Below, piece after piece: positions 1-6,887 of a stretch of DNA of 64,000 nucleotides (positions within the stretch are counted from its first letter, which is position 1; each line of letters begins with the position of its first letter). The DNA is from Pleionea litopenaei. Its GTDB lineage: Bacteria > Pseudomonadota > Gammaproteobacteria > Enterobacterales > Kangiellaceae. A program made the position numbers and the translations under genes. Under the pieces are notes generated by a model, which was given only the letters and a program-made list of their open reading frames with translations, searched no databases and was not told the DNA's origin. Location of the stretch: positions 992,001-1,056,000 of the forward strand of contig NZ_CP133548.1 in NCBI RefSeq assembly GCF_031198435.1. The letters run 5' to 3'.

Positions 1-428
1 TTCTCCGATTCAAGTGCTTTTTTGCTCAAAGCTTGTTTGACGGCATGACCTAGAACATCGAGATCGGTCACGGGCTTAACCAGATAATCTTGAGCACCCA
101 ATTTCAATGACTCAACGACATCGTTGATCATCCCTGCTCCAGAAATCATGATAACAGGCGTTTCAGGGCTCTCTTTGGTGATGACTTCTAAGACTTCCAT
201 CCCATTCATTTCGGGCATCCGAATATCACATAAAACTAAATCCGGCTGTTGCTCTCGAAACACTCTCAGACCATAAACACCGTCATTAGCTTGTAATACA
301 TGAAAACCATAGTCCTCAAGATACATCACAAAGCTCTGACGAACTAAAGGATCATCTTCGATTGTCAGTACAGTAAGATTTTCGGTATCTAACGCAGCAA
401 AGGTCGAAAATAGAGGGTCTGTATCCAA
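1..428 (-). CDS. rssB: RssB-like response regulator, N-terminal part (cut by window edge)
   Basis: Only the receiver domain is in the window; the gene continues past position 1. I read it from a TTG start preceded by GAGAAGG three bases upstream, because the next in-frame ATG falls inside the receiver fold. The acidic pair (IEDDP), the phospho-acceptor Asp in LCDIRMPEMNG and the Lys in LVKPV are all visible. The LGAQDYLVKPVTDLD stretch resembles RssB. Gene order (this regulator, PilZ, MlaA) matches the Pseudomonas RssB neighbourhood, where the protein carries a C-terminal PP2C-type domain; that part lies outside the window. Role inferred: control of the general stress sigma factor by proteolysis or partner switching. 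Confidence 0.6.
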   Translation of the reverse strand, partial: MDTDPLFSTFAALDTENLTVLTIEDDPLVRQSFVMYLEDYGFHVLQANDGVYGLRVFREQQPDLVLCDIRMPEMNGMEVLEVITKESPETPVIMISGAGMINDVVESLKLGAQDYLVKPVTDLDVLGHAVKQALSKKALESE

Positions 429-596
429 TTACCTTCTCACAGCGGACTTAACTTCATAGGTACTGTTTTATATAGCACATCAGACTTATACAGCAAGCTC
501 GAAGGGAATATAAACAGAAGATTGACCAAAACGTAATTATTTCCTACTATGCGGTGACTAAGGCCAATAACTTTACCAAAAATAGGGGCTATCAAC

Positions 597-899
597 ATGT
601 CAATCGAAAGAGAATATGAAGAAAAACGAGACTTTATTCGCATGTTCGTGGACGCAAAAGTTGAAATAACAGACCCCAACACAGGCGACCATTTTATCGG
701 TGACAGTAAAAACCTAAGTGCCGGCGGGGTTGCATTCCTCTGCGATCACTCATTTGAAGTCGGTCAAACCTTAGAGGTCAAAGTAAGCTCAGTTCAATCT
801 CAACTGCCTCCGCTAACCGCCGAGCTCAAGGTGATTCGGTCAGATAAGCGAGATGATGGCCAATACGAGGTTGCTGGATCAATCGCCAACGTAAACTAG
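597..899 (+). CDS. PilZ domain protein (c-di-GMP receptor type)
   Basis: This is a stand-alone PilZ domain of 100 residues. The c-di-GMP binding signature is present: RDFIR (RxxxR) near residues 12-16, followed by NLSAGG (D/NxSxxG) near residues 40-45. There is no signal peptide or membrane segment, so it should act in the cytoplasm. AGGGG lies about nine bases before the ATG. It is divergent from the RssB-like gene and upstream of mlaA, an order also found in Pseudomonas. Its partner is unknown. A GGDEF cyclase at 61.7 kb is the only c-di-GMP synthesis gene in the window, and no link between the two is shown. Confidence 0.85.
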   Translation: MSIEREYEEKRDFIRMFVDAKVEITDPNTGDHFIGDSKNLSAGGVAFLCDHSFEVGQTLEVKVSSVQSQLPPLTAELKVIRSDKRDDGQYEVAGSIANVN

Positions 900-979
900 A
901 TAACAAGTTTACGCATTTGCCTGCTCTTAGCCTTTAAAGTGGGCAAAACTCCAAGAGTTTGAAGGTTAAATTCGAATAT

Positions 980-995
980 TGAGACCTTAGTCTCA
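980..995. promoter_or_regulatory. Inverted repeat before the small membrane peptide gene
   Basis: TGAGAC at 980-985 and GTCTCA at 990-995 form a six-base dyad with a four-base spacer. A possible -10 (TATACT, 1016-1021) follows about 20 bases later, so the dyad overlaps the expected -35 zone of the 33-residue ORF. It could be an operator. No regulator is assigned. Confidence 0.35.
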
Positions 996-1047
996 GACAT
1001 CGGCTGTACAAATACTATACTGAACCTTCCTTTGACGGAGTAGTAGT

Positions 1048-1149
1048 ATGTACAAATCTAACAACCTTTCTCACAAACGATTCAAATTAGACCCAATGAT
1101 GATGTTACCCTTGCTGGTCACTCTCGGAGTTATTGTAAGCAGCGTTTGA
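1048..1149 (+). CDS. Small single-span membrane peptide, 33 residues
   Basis: The ORF is ATG to TGA with a very good ribosome site: GGAG ends seven bases before the ATG. A -10-like TATACT sits about 27 bases upstream of the start. The first 15 residues are polar and basic (SHKRFK). The rest, from MMMLPLL to the C-terminus, is one hydrophobic segment, so the product should be an inner-membrane peptide with its N-terminus in the cytoplasm. It lies between pilZ and mlaA. I do not recognise a family. Function unknown; the strong start signals are the main support. Confidence 0.55.
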   Translation: MYKSNNLSHKRFKLDPMMMLPLLVTLGVIVSSV

Positions 1150-1416
1150 ACCTTTGCTTCAAGGCAGTCTTTCCTTCAAGGTCTTTCCTTCAAAGCTAAA
1201 TACCTCGCCTCAGGTTAGCTCAGCTCAGCGGTACACAAACCCAATAACCAAGTTAATTCCAAATTTTCATTCTAGAAAAGGCAATTGAACTGTCTCAAAC
1301 GTTGTTCTTTCTTAAGCTTAGTTCCAGCTGACAGGCAGAGCCGCCGCTCGCACAAAACACGTCCCTACCCTTAATACTATGCTCAAGCTTGATTGCGTAA
1401 CCAACTTGCTCAAAAG
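1150..1416. other. Intergenic stretch with short direct repeats
   Basis: No gene is apparent between the small peptide ORF and the end of mlaA. Near 1160-1195 the unit TTCCTTCAAGG or a close copy recurs at short spacing, looking like a decayed tandem duplication. No clear terminator is seen. Confidence 0.4.
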
Positions 1417-2127
1417 TTAGCAATCTTCGTACTCAGGATCACACTCAAATGAGTCTTCAAGAGGCAAATCGCCATCGTAGACTTTGTATTTACGATTTTG
1501 TAAATAGGCGTCTCGAACAAATGAATATTCATCGAGAGCATTTTCAAGTTGCTCTTCAAGGTCTAATAACGACACTCTTTGTATCAGCAGTCGAAACCCT
1601 TTCGCAGTGTACCTCGCTCCCTCAGGATTTAACTCTTTCAAAGGGTCAAAATAATTATCAGCGGGTATACTGGCGGTGTCACGCATTGTCGATGGTCCTA
1701 AAAACGGTAACATCAAGTAAGCTCCTGAGTCGACGCCCCATACGGCCAACGTTTGGCCGAAATCTTCGTCATGCTTCTCAAGTCCCATTGCACTAGCAGG
1801 GTCAAAAAAGCCCGCTAGACCGAGGGTAGAGTTCACTAAAAGGCGTCCGACATCGCTACTGGCATCGGCCAATTTGAACTGCAGTACATTGTTAATAATA
1901 TTGCTAATATCGCCAATATTGGAGAAGAAATTATCAAACCCTTTTTCTAACGGATCTGGAGTCACCGCTTTATAACCTTTTGCAACCGGTTGCAAAACAG
2001 CTTTATCAAGGGAGCGATTAAACTTATAAACGGAACGATTAAAATCTTCGTATGGATCTTGCGGGTTCTTGCCAGTCGCACAAGATACAAGCAAAAATGA
2101 TGTGGAAAGAACTGTGGGCCACTTCAT
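1417..2127 (-). CDS. mlaA: MlaA (VacJ) outer-membrane lipoprotein
   Basis: This 236-residue lipoprotein has a short signal peptide and a lipobox (LLVSC, Cys16). The DPYEDFNRSVYKFN motif just after it is diagnostic of the MlaA/VacJ family. MlaA sits in the outer membrane and removes mislocalised phospholipids from the outer leaflet, passing them to MlaC and the inner-membrane MlaFEDB transporter; none of those genes is in the window. The length is typical. An AAGG lies about 11 bases before the ATG and a TATAAT hexamer on the coding strand at 2155-2160 may be its -10. The pilZ-mlaA arrangement is also found in Pseudomonas. The C-terminus is acidic and ends in a Cys. Confidence 0.95.
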   Translation of the reverse strand: MKWPTVLSTSFLLVSCATGKNPQDPYEDFNRSVYKFNRSLDKAVLQPVAKGYKAVTPDPLEKGFDNFFSNIGDISNIINNVLQFKLADASSDVGRLLVNSTLGLAGFFDPASAMGLEKHDEDFGQTLAVWGVDSGAYLMLPFLGPSTMRDTASIPADNYFDPLKELNPEGARYTAKGFRLLIQRVSLLDLEEQLENALDEYSFVRDAYLQNRKYKVYDGDLPLEDSFECDPEYEDC

Positions 2128-2180
2128 TTGAATAGAACCTTAAATTTTTTGTGTATTATAAAGGTGATTCGAACAAAAAA

Positions 2181-2975
2181 CTATTTTAGATCCGTGTGAT
2201 TTCGAGTTATGACAATATTTCGCTTCAATAAATCCATTAATAATTTTAATCCATTTATTTGCAGAAAATTCAGCTCAAATTCAGGTACTAACTGGTGCAA
2301 CTTGAGGATTGCCTCCCGCCCCGTTAATCCGCCTGGGTTTTGTTTCAAAATATCCAAAAGCTGATAGGTTAATCCGTTTATCTCTAAAAATTTAACATCA
2401 TCATCGCGGTCTCTGTAAACCACCAAGAAGGTTGGCACCGCAGGCTTATCTGCTGGCATATAATGACTGTCGATACGATGAACGTCGAACTCATAAACTA
2501 AATGCCAGGCTAAATTAGAAGCCCATAAGGGTTGCTCTAACAAATCGATAGCATCATCAACAACAGCCTTTGGCAAAACATTAGGATCAATCATTAACGC
2601 CAACTCAACCCATTCATAGTGAGCTAGCTCGTTTACGAACGGATAGGTCCTGTTCAGTGGCAACTCATTGGTCGTTAGGAAGCTTAAGAACTCTTTGGTG
2701 ACATCGGCAAAATAAGGAGAGCGAGACTGATGCTCTTTTACAAAAGCGTTTATAGTAGCTAACCAGAGGTCGTTCGGAAGAATTTCATTTAAAACGGGAA
2801 AACCCGATTCGATAAACCCTTTTATATTGTTAAAAATCAACTCTCGATAGACGTTCATCCGTCTAGGTTCAATCCCTTCTGGAATTTCTGAGTCGCTCGG
2901 AGAACGCAGATAACCAGCAAATTCCTTTTGAACTTGTTGAAAGTGCTTTTTTTTCACTGCTTCACTGTGCGCCAT
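2181..2975 (-). CDS. hvfC: HvfC/BufC-type partner protein (DUF2063)
   Basis: This 264-residue protein has the DUF2063 N-terminal domain: FAGYLRSP, then MNVYRELIFNNIKGF and GFPVLNEILP within the first 90 residues. The C-terminal half resembles a peptide-recognition module. In hvf/buf operons this protein pairs with the DUF692 enzyme and presents the precursor peptide to it. Here it is the last gene of hvfA-hvfB-hvfC, 63 bases after hvfB. No DoxX-like HvfD follows; the next gene downstream is mlaA. There is no signal peptide, so it acts in the cytoplasm. The family assignment is firm; the exact product modification is inferred from relatives. Confidence 0.88.
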   Translation of the reverse strand: MAHSEAVKKKHFQQVQKEFAGYLRSPSDSEIPEGIEPRRMNVYRELIFNNIKGFIESGFPVLNEILPNDLWLATINAFVKEHQSRSPYFADVTKEFLSFLTTNELPLNRTYPFVNELAHYEWVELALMIDPNVLPKAVVDDAIDLLEQPLWASNLAWHLVYEFDVHRIDSHYMPADKPAVPTFLVVYRDRDDDVKFLEINGLTYQLLDILKQNPGGLTGREAILKLHQLVPEFELNFLQINGLKLLMDLLKRNIVITRNHTDLK

Positions 2976-3038
2976 ACATATTATTTACTAAAAGGGTTAA
3001 GTAAAACGAATCGATGCAGAATTTCGAACTTGAGACCA

Positions 3039-3884
3039 TTAGGCAGTACTCTTTGCCTGCATTAAACACGCTTGTTGAATATTCGAAATCTGTTCCACCT
3101 CTAAAAGTAACTCGCTTAGCTCAGGAAAATTAAAGTCTCTTTCCAATAGTGTAGGGAAAACGCCAAACTCTTGGTAGGCTGCCTCTAACAGTTGCCAAAC
3201 ATCCTGTTTGACTTCAGCACCATGAGTGTCGACTTTTAAATCGTCAGCCTCATCAAAATGGCCAGCAATATGCCCATAAGAAATTTTTTCGGCAGGCAAG
3301 CCTCGCAAAAATGTTAAAGGGTCGTAGTTGTGATTGATCGAGTTAACATAAATATTATTAACATCAAGCAACAACTGACATCCGGAGCGAGATATAACTT
3401 CATTGATAAATTCAAGCTCGGTCATTTCTTGTGCCGGAGCGGCGTAATAGGAAGCATTTTCTAAAACTAAAGGACACTCTAGAATATCTTGTACTTGCAA
3501 GACTCTTTTGACAACATGCTCAATGGCTTCTTCAGTGAAAGGAATCGGCATCAAATCGTATAAATGCCCACCGTCACTGCAGTAGGTTAAATGTTCACTA
3601 TAAACGCTAACCTGATGGACTTTCATTAACGCCTTGATGTTTTTTACCAACTCAATGTCTATTGGTTCTGGGCCACCAATAGAGAGCGATAATCCATGAA
3701 AGACAAAGGGATATCGTTCGGTGAACCAGCGAAAGCGCTTCCCTAAAGAACCGCCTATATTGATCCAGTTCTCGGGAGCAACCTCCATAAAGTGGACTGA
3801 TTTAGGCTGGCTCTCGGCCAGTTGCGGCATGAGATCACGCCGCAATCCTAGACCAGAGCCAGAAATGTTTCGAGAAATGCTCAT
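3039..3884 (-). CDS. hvfB: HvfB/BufB-type multinuclear iron enzyme (DUF692, MNIO)
   Basis: This is a 281-residue TIM-barrel enzyme of the DUF692 family, now called multinuclear non-haem iron oxidative enzymes. Expected metal ligands are seen in MEVAPENW, FHGLSLS, YSEHLTY, LENASYY, LLDVNNIYVN and HIAGH. Relatives convert Cys in EGKCG motifs of the precursor to oxazolone/thioamide groups that bind copper; the same reaction is inferred here because the neighbouring precursor has exactly these motifs. The ATG follows the TAA of hvfA with no gap and there is no clear ribosome site, which points to translational coupling. Confidence 0.93.
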   Translation of the reverse strand: MSISRNISGSGLGLRRDLMPQLAESQPKSVHFMEVAPENWINIGGSLGKRFRWFTERYPFVFHGLSLSIGGPEPIDIELVKNIKALMKVHQVSVYSEHLTYCSDGGHLYDLMPIPFTEEAIEHVVKRVLQVQDILECPLVLENASYYAAPAQEMTELEFINEVISRSGCQLLLDVNNIYVNSINHNYDPLTFLRGLPAEKISYGHIAGHFDEADDLKVDTHGAEVKQDVWQLLEAAYQEFGVFPTLLERDFNFPELSELLLEVEQISNIQQACLMQAKSTA

Positions 3885-4343
3885 TTATTTACCGCATTTA
3901 CCTTCGCCACATTTTCCTTCTTTCTTTTTGTCACCTTTCTTTTTATCGTCTTTCTTTTTGCCTTCGCCGCATTTACCTTCGCCGCACTTGCCTTCTTTTT
4001 TCTTGCCTTCGCCGCATTTTCCTTCGCCGCATTTACCTTCTTTTTTCTTGCCTTCGCCGCATTTACCTTCGCCGCACTTGCCTTCTTTTTTCTTGCCTTC
4101 GCCGCATTTACCTTCGCCGCACTTACCTTCTTTCTTTTTCTCGCCTTTTTTACCTTCGCCACACTTACCTTCACCACACTTGCCTTCAGCATCTTTGCCA
4201 TCTAATAAGTGTGAAATTTGGTAACCACCAGAAAGCTCTTGTAATCCGAAAGGGTTCGCATCGGCGTTCGCTGCACTCATAGAAACTGAGGCTGCTAAGG
4301 TTGTTCCTACAAGCGCTGCAATCTTTTTCATATCTTTGTTCAT
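3885..4343 (-). CDS. hvfA: HvfA-type Cys-rich precursor peptide with twelve EGKCG motifs
   Basis: I start at the ATG giving MNKDMKK, where GGAG stands nine bases upstream; a longer reading frame needs a TTG with no good site. Residues 1-29 form a signal peptide ending near ANADA. After a leader with QELSGGYQ, residues 53-152 consist of EGKCG pairs separated by Lys-rich linkers: six pairs, twelve EGKCG motifs and twelve Cys in all. Four central units are exactly 15 residues long. In the HvfA family these Cys are modified by HvfB/HvfC to give a copper-binding secreted peptide. The repetition is unusually regular at DNA level. Function beyond metal handling is not shown by the sequence. Confidence 0.9.
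   Translation of the reverse strand: MNKDMKKIAALVGTTLAASVSMSAANADANPFGLQELSGGYQISHLLDGKDAEGKCGEGKCGEGKKGEKKKEGKCGEGKCGEGKKKEGKCGEGKCGEGKKKEGKCGEGKCGEGKKKEGKCGEGKCGEGKKKDDKKKGDKKKEGKCGEGKCGK
3951..4130 (-). repeat. Four tandem 45-bp units inside hvfA
   Basis: Residues 72-131 of HvfA are four copies of a 15-residue unit (EGKCGEGKCGEGKKK), encoded by four 45-bp repeats that differ at few third positions. Partial units flank them on both sides. Such an array can gain or lose units by slippage, changing the number of modified Cys sites. Confidence 0.9.
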
Positions 4344-4405
4344 GACAACTGTCTCCATATAGTTAAGTATCAATTACCCAATTATTTTTATTGGTCACTC
4401 CTTCT

Positions 4406-4431
4406 GACGGTGAGGCCAGAAGAATGTTACA
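4406..4431 (-). promoter_or_regulatory. ECF-sigma-type promoter signature upstream of hvfA
   Basis: On the minus strand TGTAAC (4431-4426) is followed, 16 bases after GTAAC, by CGTC (4409-4406). This GTAAC-N16-CGTC layout is the usual form of promoters read by extracytoplasmic-function sigma factors. The start of transcription would lie about 55 bases before the hvfA ATG. An inverted repeat CTTCTG/CAGAAG overlaps the spacer. Known hvf/buf operons are often under ECF control, which supports the call. Confidence 0.55.
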
Positions 4432-4591
4432 ACGAAAAACTAAAATTTTGATTTTATTCAGGTAGACCGCACTTTCTCAGAATAAGAAGACGACTGCAGT
4501 ATCGACCTAATTTGCCGGATTCAGCAAAGACAAGCAAGTTGAAAATACAACCTAGGTCACAGTTTGCAAAGCAAAATAAAGGACTCGAGCT

Positions 4592-5842
4592 CTATTTTTC
4601 GGTAACTTTTTGTGAAATAAGGACATTTAGCGGTTGATCCGCGCCAACGTGAGTCATCACTGGCGCTGACTCCCAGTCCCCCGCTTGTGGCTTCGCCGTT
4701 CCAGAAAACGACACTCTCGCAGTCACTTGTAACGACTTTTGGCTGCTCAAGGTTCGACCCGGCATCATCGCATCCCGATCACTCAAGGTCAGTGTCATCG
4801 GTAAATCAGCGACTTTTAAGGGTTTTACAGCCACCGGTGCAGGGCTCCCATCGCTCCCTCTAACGACGACAAAAACGGTAAGGTTTGGGTTCAGCGATTT
4901 CGCCAACTCTGGCGCCAACGCGACAGCGACTTGTAACTGCCCTACCGCTGACTCCATATGCTTTTGCTGCAAAGCCATCATCTCGGTTTCTTTAATCTGT
5001 TTTCGCAACAACTCGACCCCTTGACCATCGCCTTCTCCTCGATGCTCCCGCAACGAAATTAACTCTTTCCATGTGGCTATTGCCGCAGAGTAGTCTCCCT
5101 GTGCTCGAGCAATAAATCCAGAAACCGCCAAAGCGCCCTCATGTCCAGGTTCTATTAACAACACTCGACCTACCAATCGCTCAGCAACTTTGTAATAACG
5201 CTCATCTTTGCTGCGCATTAAAAGCTGAGCCGAATTCATCAACAAAGCAATATTATTAGGATCGGTCTCTATCGCTCGCTCGATGGCTTGAGTGGCCATT
5301 TCAGTCGCACCTAGTTGCTGCAGCGAAGAAGCAAAAATCATCCACCCGCGAGTATCTTCAGGGTTTTCATAAAGACGAGTGCGGAGCAATAGAAGCAACT
5401 CTTGATTCGTGAGCTCTTGCAACCAAGCAGTATCTTTCGACTCAGATGATTGAAAATCAATGTTCTTTTGTCTTAACTCGTACCAGTCTTCAACATTTTT
5501 CCAATCGGCTATGAGGGTGTAAACCGCAAAAGAAATAATAGGTAGAAACCCTAGAATAATTCGATATAACCAAATCTCAGATCTATTTGCATGATCTAAT
5601 TCGTGTTTGACGCTCGCATCTGACAAAAGTAGCTTCTTCAATTCAATATCTAACGACTGGAATTCCTCATCATTGATAATACCTTGATCTTTTTGTAATT
5701 GAATCTCTGCAAATCGATCGCGATAAATACTTTTATTCAACTCAGTCCGATCATACGAGCGACTTCCGCGAAAATATCGCAATGGAATTGCGAGTATCAA
5801 TAACGTTAATAAAGCGACAATGCCAAACCAAAACCACAACAT
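4592..5842 (-). CDS. ccmI: Cytochrome c maturation protein CcmI
   Basis: This 416-residue protein has two membrane spans, at residues 2-23 and about 92-112, joined by a cytoplasmic loop with the heptad-like EIQLQKDQGIINDEEF. TPR repeats follow around residues 140-280 and a beta-rich C-terminal domain after about 310. CcmI recognises the C-terminus of apocytochrome c and delivers it to the CcmF/CcmH haem ligation complex in the periplasm. It is the last gene of the ccm operon, five bases after ccmH. The length is close to that of fused two-part CcmI proteins. Confidence 0.93.
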   Translation of the reverse strand: MLWFWFGIVALLTLLILAIPLRYFRGSRSYDRTELNKSIYRDRFAEIQLQKDQGIINDEEFQSLDIELKKLLLSDASVKHELDHANRSEIWLYRIILGFLPIISFAVYTLIADWKNVEDWYELRQKNIDFQSSESKDTAWLQELTNQELLLLLRTRLYENPEDTRGWMIFASSLQQLGATEMATQAIERAIETDPNNIALLMNSAQLLMRSKDERYYKVAERLVGRVLLIEPGHEGALAVSGFIARAQGDYSAAIATWKELISLREHRGEGDGQGVELLRKQIKETEMMALQQKHMESAVGQLQVAVALAPELAKSLNPNLTVFVVVRGSDGSPAPVAVKPLKVADLPMTLTLSDRDAMMPGRTLSSQKSLQVTARVSFSGTAKPQAGDWESAPVMTHVGADQPLNVLISQKVTEK

Positions 5843-5847
5843 AAAAG

Positions 5848-6339
5848 TTACTTATCCTGACGATTATTTTGAGAAGAAGAGCCTGAGCTCTCTTCATCAT
5901 TGAGTAATTGATCAATTGCTAGTCGTTCTTGTTCAGACAACTCTTGATAATTCGATGGCTTATTAGACATAAACCGATAGACTAAAAATACGATGGTTAG
6001 AATCAGCAATATTCCCGGCCCAAACCACAAAATAAGATTGGTTCCCCGCACTTCAGGTTTGTATAGAATAAAGTCACCGTAACGTTGTTGAAGAAAAGAC
6101 TTTATATCTTCTCCTGACTGACCTTGCTTAACTTTCTCATAGACAATATTTCGAAGATCATCCGATATACCAGCATTTGAATCGGCAATAGACTGATTGA
6201 GACACTTTGGACAACGAAGCTCGGTGATTAACTGTTCATACAGCTCTTTTTGTTGCTCAGAGTCAAATTCCAAAATAGCTTTACTGGCCCAACTTAAATT
6301 GAACGCTAACGCAAAAACTAACACTCGTAACCAACTCAT
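5848..6339 (-). CDS. ccmH: Cytochrome c maturation protein CcmH (thiol reductase)
   Basis: CcmH reduces the CxxCH motif of apocytochrome c before haem attachment. This 163-residue protein has a signal peptide, the redox motif LRCPKCLNQ at about residues 42-50, a following SNAGISDDLR helix and a single membrane anchor near residues 100-123. The C-terminal cytoplasmic tail is short and Ser/Asn rich. It overlaps ccmG by four bases (ATGA type), so the two are translationally linked. The fused C-terminal TPR part found in some enteric CcmH is separate here, as CcmI. Confidence 0.95.
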   Translation of the reverse strand: MSWLRVLVFALAFNLSWASKAILEFDSEQQKELYEQLITELRCPKCLNQSIADSNAGISDDLRNIVYEKVKQGQSGEDIKSFLQQRYGDFILYKPEVRGTNLILWFGPGILLILTIVFLVYRFMSNKPSNYQELSEQERLAIDQLLNDEESSGSSSQNNRQDK

Positions 6340-6887
6340 TGAGAAGCTTCCATTAACGGTTTAAATGCGCTGTTGAATACTTTTTCATCCATAGCACCAA
6401 TACGATGGAACAAGACTTGGCCATCGGGTGATATTAAAAAGGTTTCTGGCGCTGCGGTGATACCCAACTCGATCGCAATGTGTCCTTTTGGATCAAAAAA
6501 TGAAAACTGATAAGGATTTCCTCGCTGCTCCAAAAAGCGACGAGCATCGCTTTCAGTATCTCGATAATTCACACCAACAATGGTGACGCCTTGCTTCTCA
6601 AGCTCCATTAAATACGGGTGCTCTAGATAGCAAGTTGGGCACCAAGATCCCCAAACATTTAGCAACCAATATTGCCCACGAATATCATTTGAGTGAATAG
6701 TTTGATCACTAAACAGTTTTTTAGCAGAAAAGCTAGGTAACGGTTTGTTTTCGCGCATGGATGGCACATCTGGTTTGTCATCAAACAAAGCCGACATAAA
6801 CAAACCACCGAGCAACACCACAATAATTAACAGTGGTATTGCATAGGTAACTATTCGTTTATTAGTCGTATCAGGCGACGGCTGCAT
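6336..6887 (-). CDS. ccmG: Thiol:disulfide interchange protein CcmG/DsbE
   Basis: This is a 183-residue membrane-anchored thioredoxin-fold protein with one span at about residues 15-35. The active site WCPTC lies near residues 82-86, within NVWGSWCPTCYLEHP. The cis-Pro loop is in AAPETFLIS. It keeps CcmH and apocytochrome c reduced in the periplasm, with electrons from CcmD-independent DsbD (not in the window). Its start lies inside the end of ccmF (17 bases of overlap). Confidence 0.95.
   Translation of the reverse strand: MQPSPDTTNKRIVTYAIPLLIIVVLLGGLFMSALFDDKPDVPSMRENKPLPSFSAKKLFSDQTIHSNDIRGQYWLLNVWGSWCPTCYLEHPYLMELEKQGVTIVGVNYRDTESDARRFLEQRGNPYQFSFFDPKGHIAIELGITAAPETFLISPDGQVLFHRIGAMDEKVFNSAFKPLMEASQ

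Noticed and set aside
3951-4130. Possible CRISPR-like array (regular 45-bp units)
   Set aside because: Units are in-frame protein repeats without unique spacers or palindromic repeats, and there are no cas genes.
3881-4201. Lys/Ala-rich frame on the minus strand inside hvfA
   Set aside because: Shifted frame of the same repeats, no signal peptide and no ribosome site, overlapping the true hvfA frame.
3721-4224. Long proline-rich ORF on the plus strand over hvfA
   Set aside because: It is the complement of the hvfA repeats and runs into hvfB; the repeated PSPH pattern is only the antisense of GEGK codons.
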